A stretch of 64,000 bases of DNA, from contig NZ_AP021879.1 in the NCBI RefSeq assembly GCF_009689005.1, forward strand, positions 5,489,724-5,553,723, read 5' to 3'. Below, in pieces: positions 17,399 through 25,824 of this stretch. A program made the translations under genes and the position numbers. The notes under the pieces are model-generated. The model worked only from the letters and a program-made list of their open reading frames with translations. It did not search any database and had not been told where the DNA came from. How positions within the stretch are numbered: the stretch's first letter is position 1; each line of letters starts with the position of its first letter. Origin of the DNA: Desulfosarcina ovata subsp. ovata (GTDB lineage: Bacteria; Desulfobacterota; Desulfobacteria; Desulfobacterales; Desulfosarcinaceae).

Positions 17399-17578
17399 AC
17401 GCCGATGGGCTTGGTTCTAACTTCGCCCACCTGGATTTAGTAACGATTAAAACGGGTTGACCCCATATTACCTCTCGTTCCCACGCTCTGCGTGGGAACG
17501 TATAAGGCCAACCATTCCCACGCAGAGCGTGGGAACGAGGGGGTAAGTGGACGAAGTTAGAACCAAGCCCACGCCGAT
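17399..17578. mobile_element. 164-bp MITE-like element with 8-bp target duplication
   Basis: A perfect inverted repeat, GGGCTTGGTTCTAACTTCG, bounds DNA from 17407 to 17570. Outside it, ACGCCGAT is directly repeated at 17399-17406 and 17571-17578, as expected of a target-site duplication. The interior has no coding capacity but carries two copies of the CGTTCCCACGC palindrome (17476-17500 and 17514-17537) in head-to-head order. It lies in the gap between the PocR regulator and the binding-protein operon. An 8-bp duplication is known for several insertion-sequence families (for example IS1595 and ISAs1); which transposase moved it cannot be told here. Confidence 0.85.
17476..17537. repeat. Paired CGTTCCCACGC palindromes
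   Basis: Two copies of the 24-25 bp palindrome (CGTTCCCACGCTCTGCGTGG plus GAACG, and its inverted counterpart at 17514-17537) are separated by 13 bp. They form the centre of the MITE-like element above and could fold into one large cruciform. Confidence 0.85.
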
Positions 17579-17635
17579 CATCCTATTCGTTGGGCTTTCG
17601 TTTAAGGTCTGCCGGTCTTTCAAGGAGACGTCTTG

Positions 17636-18772
17636 ATGAAACGATGGGTCATCCCTTTCACCCCAATCCAATGGGTTGGTATTGTTGCAATTGTATTCAG
17701 TTTCTGTTTGGTCGGCTGTAAGGCCGATGAGCCCATTCGGCTGGGGTTTATGGCTGGCATAACAGGGCGGTCGGCGGATATCGGCATGGCGGCGCGAGAT
17801 GCGGTCCTGCTGGCCGTGGAGCAGTGCAATGCACAAGGGGGGCTTCATGGCCGTCAGGTAACGCTGATCATCAAGGACAATCAACAGAATGTAGAAACCG
17901 CAGTTGAGGCGGTACAGGCTTTGATCGATGCGCGGATTGCCGCGATGATCGGCCCCATGTCCAGCGCGGTCGCCGTGGCCATCGTGCCATACTTGAACCA
18001 ATCTCGGGTGGTTGCCGTGGGGGGCACGGTGACGACCCAAGATCTATCCGGATTGGATGACTATTTTATGCGCGTTGCCGTTACTACCCATGAGCAAGCT
18101 TCGCTCATTGCCCAATACCTAATCAGATCTGATGATGTGCGCCGCGTCGCCGTCGCTTATGATGGTGGAAACCGTTCATTTAGCAAAGATTGGATGGAAA
18201 ATTTTAAATCACCCTTTACTGCCGGTGGGGGTAAGATATTAACCGCCGTTGAATTCAAGGCCGGCGATAGACATTCGTTCTCGCAAATTACCCATGGGCT
18301 GCTGGCGGTTGACCCCGACGGTATCCTGATCATTGCCAATCCCATGGACTCCGCGTTGTTATGCCAACAGATCCGCAAATTAAATTCGTCCGTAAAAATA
18401 ACCTTAACGAACTGGGCGGCGACCCAGCGGCTCATTGAACTCGGCGGGAAGGCCGTGGAAGGGGTGATGGTGTCCATCGTCTTTGATTGGGACAGTCCGG
18501 ATCCGGCCTACCAACGATTTCAAAAAATATATGTTGACCGTTACAACCGGGATCCGGGGTTTCCCGGTTATTATGCCTACAACGCGGCCCAGGTGGTCCT
18601 GACGGCTTTGAAAGCCCAGAAGCCGGGCCAGTCGCTGAAAGACACCATTCTTTCAATCGCTGAGTTTGGCGGGTTGCAGGGCAAAATCAGCCTTGATTCG
18701 TACGGTGATGTCAAGTCATCCGCGGCGTCCATCAGGATCATTCGGAATCAACAGTTCGTTGTCCTGGAGTAA
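17636..18772 (+). CDS. Lipoprotein ABC-type ligand-binding protein (LivK-like)
   Basis: A 378-residue periplasmic binding protein of the branched-chain amino acid/amide type I fold. The signal peptide ends in the lipobox LVGC, with Cys28, so it should be membrane-tethered. The mature protein starts with LGFMAGITGRSADIGMAARD, then VEQCNAQGGLHGRQV and QALIDARIAAMIGPMSSAVA, all typical of this fold. AAGGAGA at 17622-17628 gives a good start at ATG 17636. No permease or ATPase genes are adjacent. Instead a membrane histidine kinase starts four bases after its stop, so it probably serves as a ligand-presenting sensor subunit rather than a transporter component. Confidence 0.88.
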   Translation: MKRWVIPFTPIQWVGIVAIVFSFCLVGCKADEPIRLGFMAGITGRSADIGMAARDAVLLAVEQCNAQGGLHGRQVTLIIKDNQQNVETAVEAVQALIDARIAAMIGPMSSAVAVAIVPYLNQSRVVAVGGTVTTQDLSGLDDYFMRVAVTTHEQASLIAQYLIRSDDVRRVAVAYDGGNRSFSKDWMENFKSPFTAGGGKILTAVEFKAGDRHSFSQITHGLLAVDPDGILIIANPMDSALLCQQIRKLNSSVKITLTNWAATQRLIELGGKAVEGVMVSIVFDWDSPDPAYQRFQKIYVDRYNRDPGFPGYYAYNAAQVVLTALKAQKPGQSLKDTILSIAEFGGLQGKISLDSYGDVKSSAASIRIIRNQQFVVLE

Positions 18773-18776
18773 TGCC

Positions 18777-21700
18777 ATGAAATCCAGAGTTCCCCTGAAA
18801 AGATATCTGTCATTTCATCTCGGTGCGGTGGCGGTGTTGCCGGTGATCATTATTTTCCTGATGGTCTGGTTTTTGATGATGCCGGCCATACGGGCCCGAA
18901 CGGGAATTCAACACCAGGCCATGGCCCGCGCCATTGCCGGCCACATATCGGCCTACCTGGAAGGCGGTGAACGCCAGCTCACGGCCCTGGCCGAGTATTT
19001 TCGAAACCAGGCACTCGATTCGGGACCGGCGGCGGTTGACCTGTTGGACGCCCAGTGCGGAGATGGCGGATTTTTCGAGGCTTTATTTGTCGTCGACGCC
19101 GAGAATGACGTCGTGAAAGCAGTGGGGTTGGCCCAAGCCCGACGCCCGAACCGTGATGACTACATGGGGTTGGATTTTTCCGGTCGGGAGTTCACGCGTC
19201 CGTTGGGGGCGCCGAATAAGGCCGTTTGGTCCGAAACCTTCTTATCCACCATCAGCAGTAGCATGGCGGTGGCGCTGAGTTTGCCGTTGGAGGGCGGTTC
19301 GATCATCGGGGAAATCCCCTTGGGCAACCTTGCCGAGTTCATCAGTCACTTGCCGGTGGAATCCGAATTCCTTACGCTGGTAATCGATGGTCAAGGATTG
19401 GTTGTGGCCGACTCTCAGCGGCGGCGGTCGGGGCAGCTGTCGAATCTCAGTTATTCCGCCGTGGAGGGTGGTAATACGCAAGCCGTTTCTCGGGCATTCG
19501 CGTTGGACGGTGTGAAGATGTTGGGAACCTGGGTGGAGATGGAGGCGGTAGGCTGGAAAGTCCTCTTTGCCCAACCGGCCAAAAAGGCGTTCCAACCGGT
19601 TCGGGATACACTCGCGTTGATTGGATTGGGGTTGGCCATTGCCCTGGGGCTGGCCTTGTTCATCGCCTGGCTTATGGCCGGCAATCTCACCGCGCTGTTT
19701 GCGTCCTATACCGGCAGGGCGGAATCCATTGCCAATGGACGATACGATCTGCAATGGCCGGCGGCCAGGGCAAGGGAATTCTTCAATCTCGGCCATAGCC
19801 TGCAGCGGATGGCCGAAAAAATCGATCGGCGGGAGAAAGCGCTGATTGACAGCGAAGCACGGATGATGGACCTCGTCGCCAATGTTCCCGGTGTGGTGTA
19901 TCAGTTCAAAGCGGACCCCAAGGCCCTCGAATCCAGTTCACTTACCAGCGTGGTACGGGAACGGAGCATTAAAATATTCGGGGTGGATACCGCAGAGGAA
20001 AGTTTTTTCAATGACTTTGTCCGTTGTCTTCCCCCGGATGATCAGCCGCGTTTTATCCAGTCGGTGAAAGACGCGCTGGAAACAGCGGCTCCTTGGTATT
20101 ATGAGGGACGGTTCATCAAACCGACCGGAGATAAAATCTGGTTTGAGGGCCGTTCCACTGCCCGGTGGATTGACGGCGAGATCATCTGCTATGGTGTGCT
20201 CACGGATATCACTCAACGCAAGGAGATGGAATCCAGCCTGCGTCTTGCCCAGTTCATTTTTGATAAGGCCCCCATCGGCATCTGGAGAATGGGACCGGCG
20301 GGCGAGGTCCTTGATGTCAATGAACAGGGCTGTGCCAGCCTGGGATACAGCCGGGAAGAGCTCCGCCGCATGATTGTCTTCGACTTCGCACCCGGATTCG
20401 ATAGCGAGAATTGGGAGAACGGCACCAGCGCGCTGCATGAGGTCGGCGCCAAGACGACCGAGGCCTTCCACCAGCGCAGGAATGGTGAGATCTTCCCGAT
20501 CCAGGTCATCGAAAAACTGATGCGTTTCGAGGGGCAGGCATACCGCCTGGCCTTTGTGCAGGACATCACCGAACGCAAGCAGATGGAGCACGCGCTAAAG
20601 GAGAGTGAACAACGTTTGGAGTTGGCGCTGTCCGGGGCGAACGAAGGCATCTGGGACTGGCGTATTCATGAAGATATTCTATTCCTTGACTCTCGCTTCT
20701 ACACCATGGCCGGATACCAACCCCATGGGTTTCCGGAAGCCTACGAAGAGATCTTAAAACGCATTCACAAAGATGACCTTGATCGCGTGAGATCGGCCAA
20801 TGACCGATATCTGGCAGGGGAGCTGGAAAAATTTGAAGTGGAGTTCAGGTTTTTGCGTAAAGACGGTCGTTACATGTGGATCCAGGCGAAAGGAACAATT
20901 GCCGATTGGGATGACGAGGGAAATCCCGCCCGTTTTATCGGCACCAACGCCGATATCACCGGGCGCAAAAAGGCCGAAGAGAATTTACGCAAGAGTGAGC
21001 AGTTGCTGACCAACATTCTGGAATCGATGAATGAGGGAATCGTGGTGCTCGATAAAGATTTTAAATATACGATTTTCAACCGTTCATTGGCGAAGATGAC
21101 CCATATGCCAAAAGCGGAGGCGATCGGGAGAGTCTTCTGGGACGTATTTCCGTTTCTTAAGGGCACACCCGTGGAAAAAAATATGAAAAGGACGATGGCC
21201 GGAAAATCAACCAGAAACCTGGAAGTCCGGCTTCAATTTCCAAGTTGGGGAACGGTATGGTTTCGGGACAGTTTTTCGCCCCTTAGGGATGCAGATGGAG
21301 GGATTGTCGGCATCGTCGGTGTGATCACCGATATTACCCGGCAAAAGCAGGACGAAGAAGAACTGAGCAGGCTGCAAAACTACCTTTCCAATATCATCGA
21401 TTCCATGCCCTCCATACTCGTGGCCGTGGATAGGGACGGCAAGGTGACCCAATGGAATTACCAGACGGAGAAAACCACCGGATTGACCTTCGAAAAGGCC
21501 CGCTGCCAACCCCTGGCCAAGGTGTTGCCCCGCCTGTCCGGTGAAATGGCGCGGGTCAGCGCCTCTATCCGGGAACGCCGGGTGATCAGCTCTTCCAAAG
21601 TTTCCCGCAAGGTGGGCAATGAAATCCGCTTTGAAGATATTACCATTTTCCCTCTGATTGCCGATGGGGTTGAAGGGGCCGTTATCCGGGTGGACGATGT

Positions 21701-22526
21701 GACCCAACAGGTGCGCATGGAGGAGATGATGATCCAGAGTGAGAAAATGCTATCCGTGGGCGGCCTCGCAGCAGGCATGGCCCACGAGATCAATAACCCC
21801 CTGGCCGGTATCCTGCAAAATGCGTCGGTCCTTGAGAATCGACTGCTGGGAGATCTCCCCGCCAACCGCAGGGCCGCCGAAGCCGCCGGTACGTCCCTGG
21901 CTGTCATCCGGCATTATCTGGCGCTGCGCAAGCTGCCCGACATGATCGAAAACATCCGTACCTCCGGCAGTCTGGCCGCCGCCATTGTCAGGAATATGCT
22001 CAGCTTCGCCCGGAAAAGTGAGAAAACGGCCGCCCTTCATGATCTCGGGACGCTGCTGGACCAGTCCATCGATCTGCTCAAAACCGATTACGACATGAAA
22101 AAACATTATGACTTCAAGCGAGTCGAGATCGTACGTCTGTATGATGAAGCGGTGGGACCGGTACTTTGCGAAGCCAGCAAGATTCAGCAGGTGTTCATGA
22201 ACATCTTGAAAAATGGCGCCGAGGCCATGGCCGAGATGGTGGATACACCGGCCCCGCCGACATTTGTTCTGCGGCTTCGACACGACGGCGCGTGGGTGCG
22301 GGTGGAGATCGAGGACAACGGGCCGGGCATGGACGAGAAGACCCGCCGGCGTATCTTCGAGCCCTTTTTTACCACCAAGCCGGTGGGCAAGGGGACAGGA
22401 CTTGGCCTGTCGGTCTCCTACTTCATCATCACCGAGGATCATGGCGGCGAAATGGGGGTGTTCGCGGCCGATGGCGGCGGCACTTGCTTCGTGATCCGGC
22501 TGCCCAAGGGGCGCGGTGATCGGTGA
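18777..22526 (+). CDS. Membrane Cache-type multi-PAS histidine kinase (1249 residues)
   Basis: A membrane sensor kinase. The first helix (about 14-40) and a second (about 278-302, GLGLAIALGLALFIAWLMA) enclose a ~240-residue periplasmic sensor region, followed by HAMP. Then come a PAS-like domain (355-485), a PAS domain of the FIFDKAPIGIWRMGP type (490-600), PAS_3 (605-740), and two more PAS domains (745-860 and 868-978). HisKA has His1003 and is followed by the HATPase domain. The kinase core and two PAS modules are nearly the same as in the kinases at 6.9 and 22.7 kb. GGAG seven bases before ATG 18777 overlaps the end of the binding-protein gene, so the two form an operon and the binding protein is its likely input. 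Confidence 0.88.
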   Translation: MKSRVPLKRYLSFHLGAVAVLPVIIIFLMVWFLMMPAIRARTGIQHQAMARAIAGHISAYLEGGERQLTALAEYFRNQALDSGPAAVDLLDAQCGDGGFFEALFVVDAENDVVKAVGLAQARRPNRDDYMGLDFSGREFTRPLGAPNKAVWSETFLSTISSSMAVALSLPLEGGSIIGEIPLGNLAEFISHLPVESEFLTLVIDGQGLVVADSQRRRSGQLSNLSYSAVEGGNTQAVSRAFALDGVKMLGTWVEMEAVGWKVLFAQPAKKAFQPVRDTLALIGLGLAIALGLALFIAWLMAGNLTALFASYTGRAESIANGRYDLQWPAARAREFFNLGHSLQRMAEKIDRREKALIDSEARMMDLVANVPGVVYQFKADPKALESSSLTSVVRERSIKIFGVDTAEESFFNDFVRCLPPDDQPRFIQSVKDALETAAPWYYEGRFIKPTGDKIWFEGRSTARWIDGEIICYGVLTDITQRKEMESSLRLAQFIFDKAPIGIWRMGPAGEVLDVNEQGCASLGYSREELRRMIVFDFAPGFDSENWENGTSALHEVGAKTTEAFHQRRNGEIFPIQVIEKLMRFEGQAYRLAFVQDITERKQMEHALKESEQRLELALSGANEGIWDWRIHEDILFLDSRFYTMAGYQPHGFPEAYEEILKRIHKDDLDRVRSANDRYLAGELEKFEVEFRFLRKDGRYMWIQAKGTIADWDDEGNPARFIGTNADITGRKKAEENLRKSEQLLTNILESMNEGIVVLDKDFKYTIFNRSLAKMTHMPKAEAIGRVFWDVFPFLKGTPVEKNMKRTMAGKSTRNLEVRLQFPSWGTVWFRDSFSPLRDADGGIVGIVGVITDITRQKQDEEELSRLQNYLSNIIDSMPSILVAVDRDGKVTQWNYQTEKTTGLTFEKARCQPLAKVLPRLSGEMARVSASIRERRVISSSKVSRKVGNEIRFEDITIFPLIADGVEGAVIRVDDVTQQVRMEEMMIQSEKMLSVGGLAAGMAHEINNPLAGILQNASVLENRLLGDLPANRRAAEAAGTSLAVIRHYLALRKLPDMIENIRTSGSLAAAIVRNMLSFARKSEKTAALHDLGTLLDQSIDLLKTDYDMKKHYDFKRVEIVRLYDEAVGPVLCEASKIQQVFMNILKNGAEAMAEMVDTPAPPTFVLRLRHDGAWVRVEIEDNGPGMDEKTRRRIFEPFFTTKPVGKGTGLGLSVSYFIITEDHGGEMGVFAADGGGTCFVIRLPKGRGDR

Positions 22527-22552
22527 TCGGGAGCGGAGAAGCGGATACCTTT

Positions 22553-22577
22553 CGCTCCCATGCTCTGCGTGGGAGCG
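22553..22577. repeat. CGCTCCCATGC palindromic repeat
   Basis: A 25-bp near-palindrome (CGCTCCCATG, CTCTG, CGTGGGAGCG) follows the stop of the Cache-type kinase by 26 bp. It is the same repeat type as at 6618 and 17476 and could act as a weak transcription-ending hairpin. Confidence 0.85.
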
Positions 22578-22724
22578 CCAATTGTCGGCCTCCGGATTGG
22601 GCGGGGTTTTCACGCAGGGGCGAAGGCGCCAGACGACGATAACTTTGCAGAGGATCGCATAAACCCAATTCAGGATAAGTGCGGGTTAATTTCTTCTATA
22701 GTTGTTGTATTGGGGAACATCAAA

Positions 22725-25700
22725 ATGAAAGATGAGAACAAAACCCGATCTCAGCTGATCGATGAACTGCAGAAAATGAGTGAACGGGTAGCCGTTTTAG
22801 AGCGGAAGATTACTACTTTAGAACGCCTGGAAAGTGTGCCGGATCAGGCCCTGTGGGAAAGCGAGGAGCGGCTGCGTTTGGCGCTCGATGCGGCCAACGA
22901 CGGCATCTGGGACTGGAATCCCGGAACCGGCCGGTCCTATTTTAGCCCTAGGTACTATACCATGCTGGGTTATGCACCGGACGAATTCCCCCCCACGTAT
23001 GAAAGCTGGCGGCGATTGATTCACCCCGATGATGTGGAAACGGCCGAAGCCGCCGTGCGGCACGCTCTGGAAGAACACGCGCCCTTTGCCGTTGAATTCC
23101 GGATGAAGGCCAAAAACGGAGCGTGGCATTGGATCTTGGGCCGGGGCAAGGTTGCCGAACTGGATGCCGAAAGAAAGGCGGTTCGCGTGGTCGGGGCTCA
23201 CACGGACATCACCGAGCATAAGCGGACGGCGGAGGCGCTTGAAAAACGGATCGTGGCCTTGACGCGGCCGCTGGAGGATGTGGACGGCCTTGCTTTTGAA
23301 GATCTGTTCAACCTGACCGATATCCAGCATCTTCAGGACCTGTATGCCGAGGCCTTTGGCGTGGCGGCCTTGATTACCCGTCCGGACGGCACCCCCATCA
23401 CGCGGCCAAGCAACTTCACGGTTCTGTGCAGCCAGTTCATCCGCAATACCGAAAAGGGAAGCAAAAACTGCAATATCTCCGATGCCTTGATCGGACGGCA
23501 CAATCCCTCCGGGCCCATCATTCAGCCGTGCCTGAGCGCCGGTTTGTGCAACGCGGGGGCCAGTATTACCGTTGGCGGACGCCATATCGCCAATTGGCTG
23601 ATCGGTCAGGTCCGCAACGAGAACCAGAAGGAAGCAGACATCATGGACTACGCCCGTGAACTCGGTGCGGACGAAAGCGCCTTTCGCGCCGCGTATCGCC
23701 AAGTGCCCGTGATGTCCCAGGAACAGTTCGAAAGAATCGCCAATGTGTTGTTTGCTGTGGCCAATCAGCTTTCCATGTCGGCTTATCAAAACGTTCAACA
23801 GGCGCGGTTCATCTCCGAAAGGAAACAAATCGAGGAATCCTTGCGCCTGACCCAGTTCATTTTCGACAAGGCCCCCATCGGCATCTGGCGGATGGGACCG
23901 GATGGCGAGGTCCTCGACGTCAATGAAGCGGCCTGCGCCAGCCTCGGTTATACCCGGGAAACACTCTGCCGCATGACCGCCTTCGACGTCGCTCCCGGAT
24001 TCACGCCCGCTGATTGGGAGATCGGAGCGACCCGGATGAATGAGGCTGGAACGATCACCATCGAAGCCTTTCACCGGCGCAAAGGCGGTGAGATTGTCCC
24101 GGTCCAGGTTATCGCTAAACTCATGCGGTTCGAGGGGCAGGAGTACCATTTGGCTTTTGTCCAGGACATCTCAGAGCGCAAGCAGGCTGAAGAAAATTTG
24201 CGTAAGCATGAACGATTGCTCGCCAATATTCTGGAATCCATGAGTGAAGGGGTTTTTGTGCTCGACAGTGACTTTACCGTCACGATTTACAATAGAGGCA
24301 TGGAAGTCATTACCAATGTACCAAGGGAGTCGGTTATCGGTAAACGCCCCTGGGAAGCGTTTCCCCACATTAAAAAATTGCCGGTTGAGGAAAATATTCG
24401 TAATGCAATGAAAGGCGAGGTGGCCGTGGCCGTAAAGACGACTCATCCGCATAATCCCAATGTGTGGTCCCGGGACAGCTTTTCCTCCATCAAGGATGCC
24501 GATGGAGGGGTTGTCGGCGTGGTCGGTGTGCTTACCGACATCACCCGGCAAAGGCAGGCCGAAGAGGAACTGCGCCAATTGCGCAACTATCTTTCCAACA
24601 TCATTGATTCCATGCCCTCGGTGCTTGTGGCGGTGGATCTTGACGGCAGGGTCACCCAGTGGAACAGGCATACCGAACGGCTCACCGGATTGAGCTTCGA
24701 CCAAGCCCGGTCACAGCCTCTTGCCAGGGTGCTCCCCCACCTGGCCGGTGAAATGGAGCGAATTAAAACCGCCATCCGGGAGCGGCAGGTAATCAGTTCC
24801 CCCAAGGTGCAGCGAAGAGCGGAACAGGAGACCCGTTTCGAAGACATCACCATTTTTCCGCTGACGGCCAACGGGGTGGAAGGCGCGGTGATCCGGGTGG
24901 ATGACGTGACCGAGCAAGTGCGGCTGGAAGAGATCATGATTCAGAGCGAGAAGATGCTTTCCGTGGGCGGCCTGGCGGCAGGCATGGCCCACGAGGTCAA
25001 CAACCCCCTGGCGGGCATCCTGCAAAATGCATCGGTTTTGAAAAATCGTCTGCTCGGTGATCTGCCGGCCAACCACAAGGCTGCCGAGGCGGCGGGTACG
25101 ACCCTTTCCGCCATCCGACAATACCTGGAACTGCGCAAGCTGCCCGGCATGATCGAAAACATCCGCGCATCCGGAGCCCGCGCCGCGGCCATCGTCAAAA
25201 ACATGCTCAGCTTCGCCCGCAAGAGTGATCGGCGGGTATCCTCCCAAGATCTGGGCGAACTCCTGGACCAGACCCTGGAGCTGGTTCGCACCGATTACAA
25301 CATGAAGGAACACTATGACTTCAAACAAATCCACATCGTCCGTGAGTACGACCCGGCGGTGCCTCCCGTGCCCTGCGAAGCCAATAAGGTCCAGCAGGTG
25401 TTCATAAACATTCTCAAGAATGGGGCCGAGGCCATGGTCGAAGTGATGGATGACGCCAGACCGCCGGGTTTCGTTTTACGGGTACGGGACGACGGAAAAT
25501 GGGCGAGGGTGGAGATCGAGGACAATGGCCCGGGCATGGACGAACAAAAACGGCGGCGCATTTTCGAACCCTTTTTTACCACCAAGCCGGTCGGCAAGGG
25601 CACGGGGCTGGGCCTGTCGGTTTCCTATTTTATCGTTACCGAGGATCACGGCGGTGAAATGGAGGTGTTTGCCGCCGATGATGGTGGCACCTGCTTCGTG

Positions 25701-25760
25701 ATCCGGCTTCCCAAGGCGGGCAAGGCACCCACCGGGGAAGCATTTTCAGAACCGGTTTAA
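22725..25760 (+). CDS. PocR/multi-PAS sensor histidine kinase (1011 residues)
   Basis: A soluble sensor kinase closely related to the 1366-residue kinase at 6904. Domains: PAS_3 (about 38-165), PocR (170-355) with the same FTVLCSQFIRNTEKGSKNC segment, three PAS domains (370-478, 490-610 and 615-725), HisKA with His756 and HATPase. Compared with the larger paralogue it lacks 355 residues, equal to three PAS domains. ATG 22725 has GGGGAA seven bases upstream; the longer frame from 22560 lacks a proper start site. As with its paralogue, the gene converges on a chemoreceptor gene. No receiver domain is present. Confidence 0.9.
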   Translation: MKDENKTRSQLIDELQKMSERVAVLERKITTLERLESVPDQALWESEERLRLALDAANDGIWDWNPGTGRSYFSPRYYTMLGYAPDEFPPTYESWRRLIHPDDVETAEAAVRHALEEHAPFAVEFRMKAKNGAWHWILGRGKVAELDAERKAVRVVGAHTDITEHKRTAEALEKRIVALTRPLEDVDGLAFEDLFNLTDIQHLQDLYAEAFGVAALITRPDGTPITRPSNFTVLCSQFIRNTEKGSKNCNISDALIGRHNPSGPIIQPCLSAGLCNAGASITVGGRHIANWLIGQVRNENQKEADIMDYARELGADESAFRAAYRQVPVMSQEQFERIANVLFAVANQLSMSAYQNVQQARFISERKQIEESLRLTQFIFDKAPIGIWRMGPDGEVLDVNEAACASLGYTRETLCRMTAFDVAPGFTPADWEIGATRMNEAGTITIEAFHRRKGGEIVPVQVIAKLMRFEGQEYHLAFVQDISERKQAEENLRKHERLLANILESMSEGVFVLDSDFTVTIYNRGMEVITNVPRESVIGKRPWEAFPHIKKLPVEENIRNAMKGEVAVAVKTTHPHNPNVWSRDSFSSIKDADGGVVGVVGVLTDITRQRQAEEELRQLRNYLSNIIDSMPSVLVAVDLDGRVTQWNRHTERLTGLSFDQARSQPLARVLPHLAGEMERIKTAIRERQVISSPKVQRRAEQETRFEDITIFPLTANGVEGAVIRVDDVTEQVRLEEIMIQSEKMLSVGGLAAGMAHEVNNPLAGILQNASVLKNRLLGDLPANHKAAEAAGTTLSAIRQYLELRKLPGMIENIRASGARAAAIVKNMLSFARKSDRRVSSQDLGELLDQTLELVRTDYNMKEHYDFKQIHIVREYDPAVPPVPCEANKVQQVFINILKNGAEAMVEVMDDARPPGFVLRVRDDGKWARVEIEDNGPGMDEQKRRRIFEPFFTTKPVGKGTGLGLSVSYFIVTEDHGGEMEVFAADDGGTCFVIRLPKAGKAPTGEAFSEPV

Positions 25761-25824
25761 AGATGATGGGGTCAATGCCGGGAACGATACTGACGGGTTA
25801 ACGATGTCAATCCCTGCCTGACTT

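Noticed and set aside
17476..17537. Possible CRISPR array
   Set aside because: Only two palindromes with a 13-bp gap in inverted order and no spacers of regular length; it is part of a MITE-like element.
18666..18776. Upstream extension of the Cache-type kinase
   Set aside because: It overlaps the binding-protein gene in another frame; the ATG at 18777 has a good ribosome-binding site and begins the membrane helix region.
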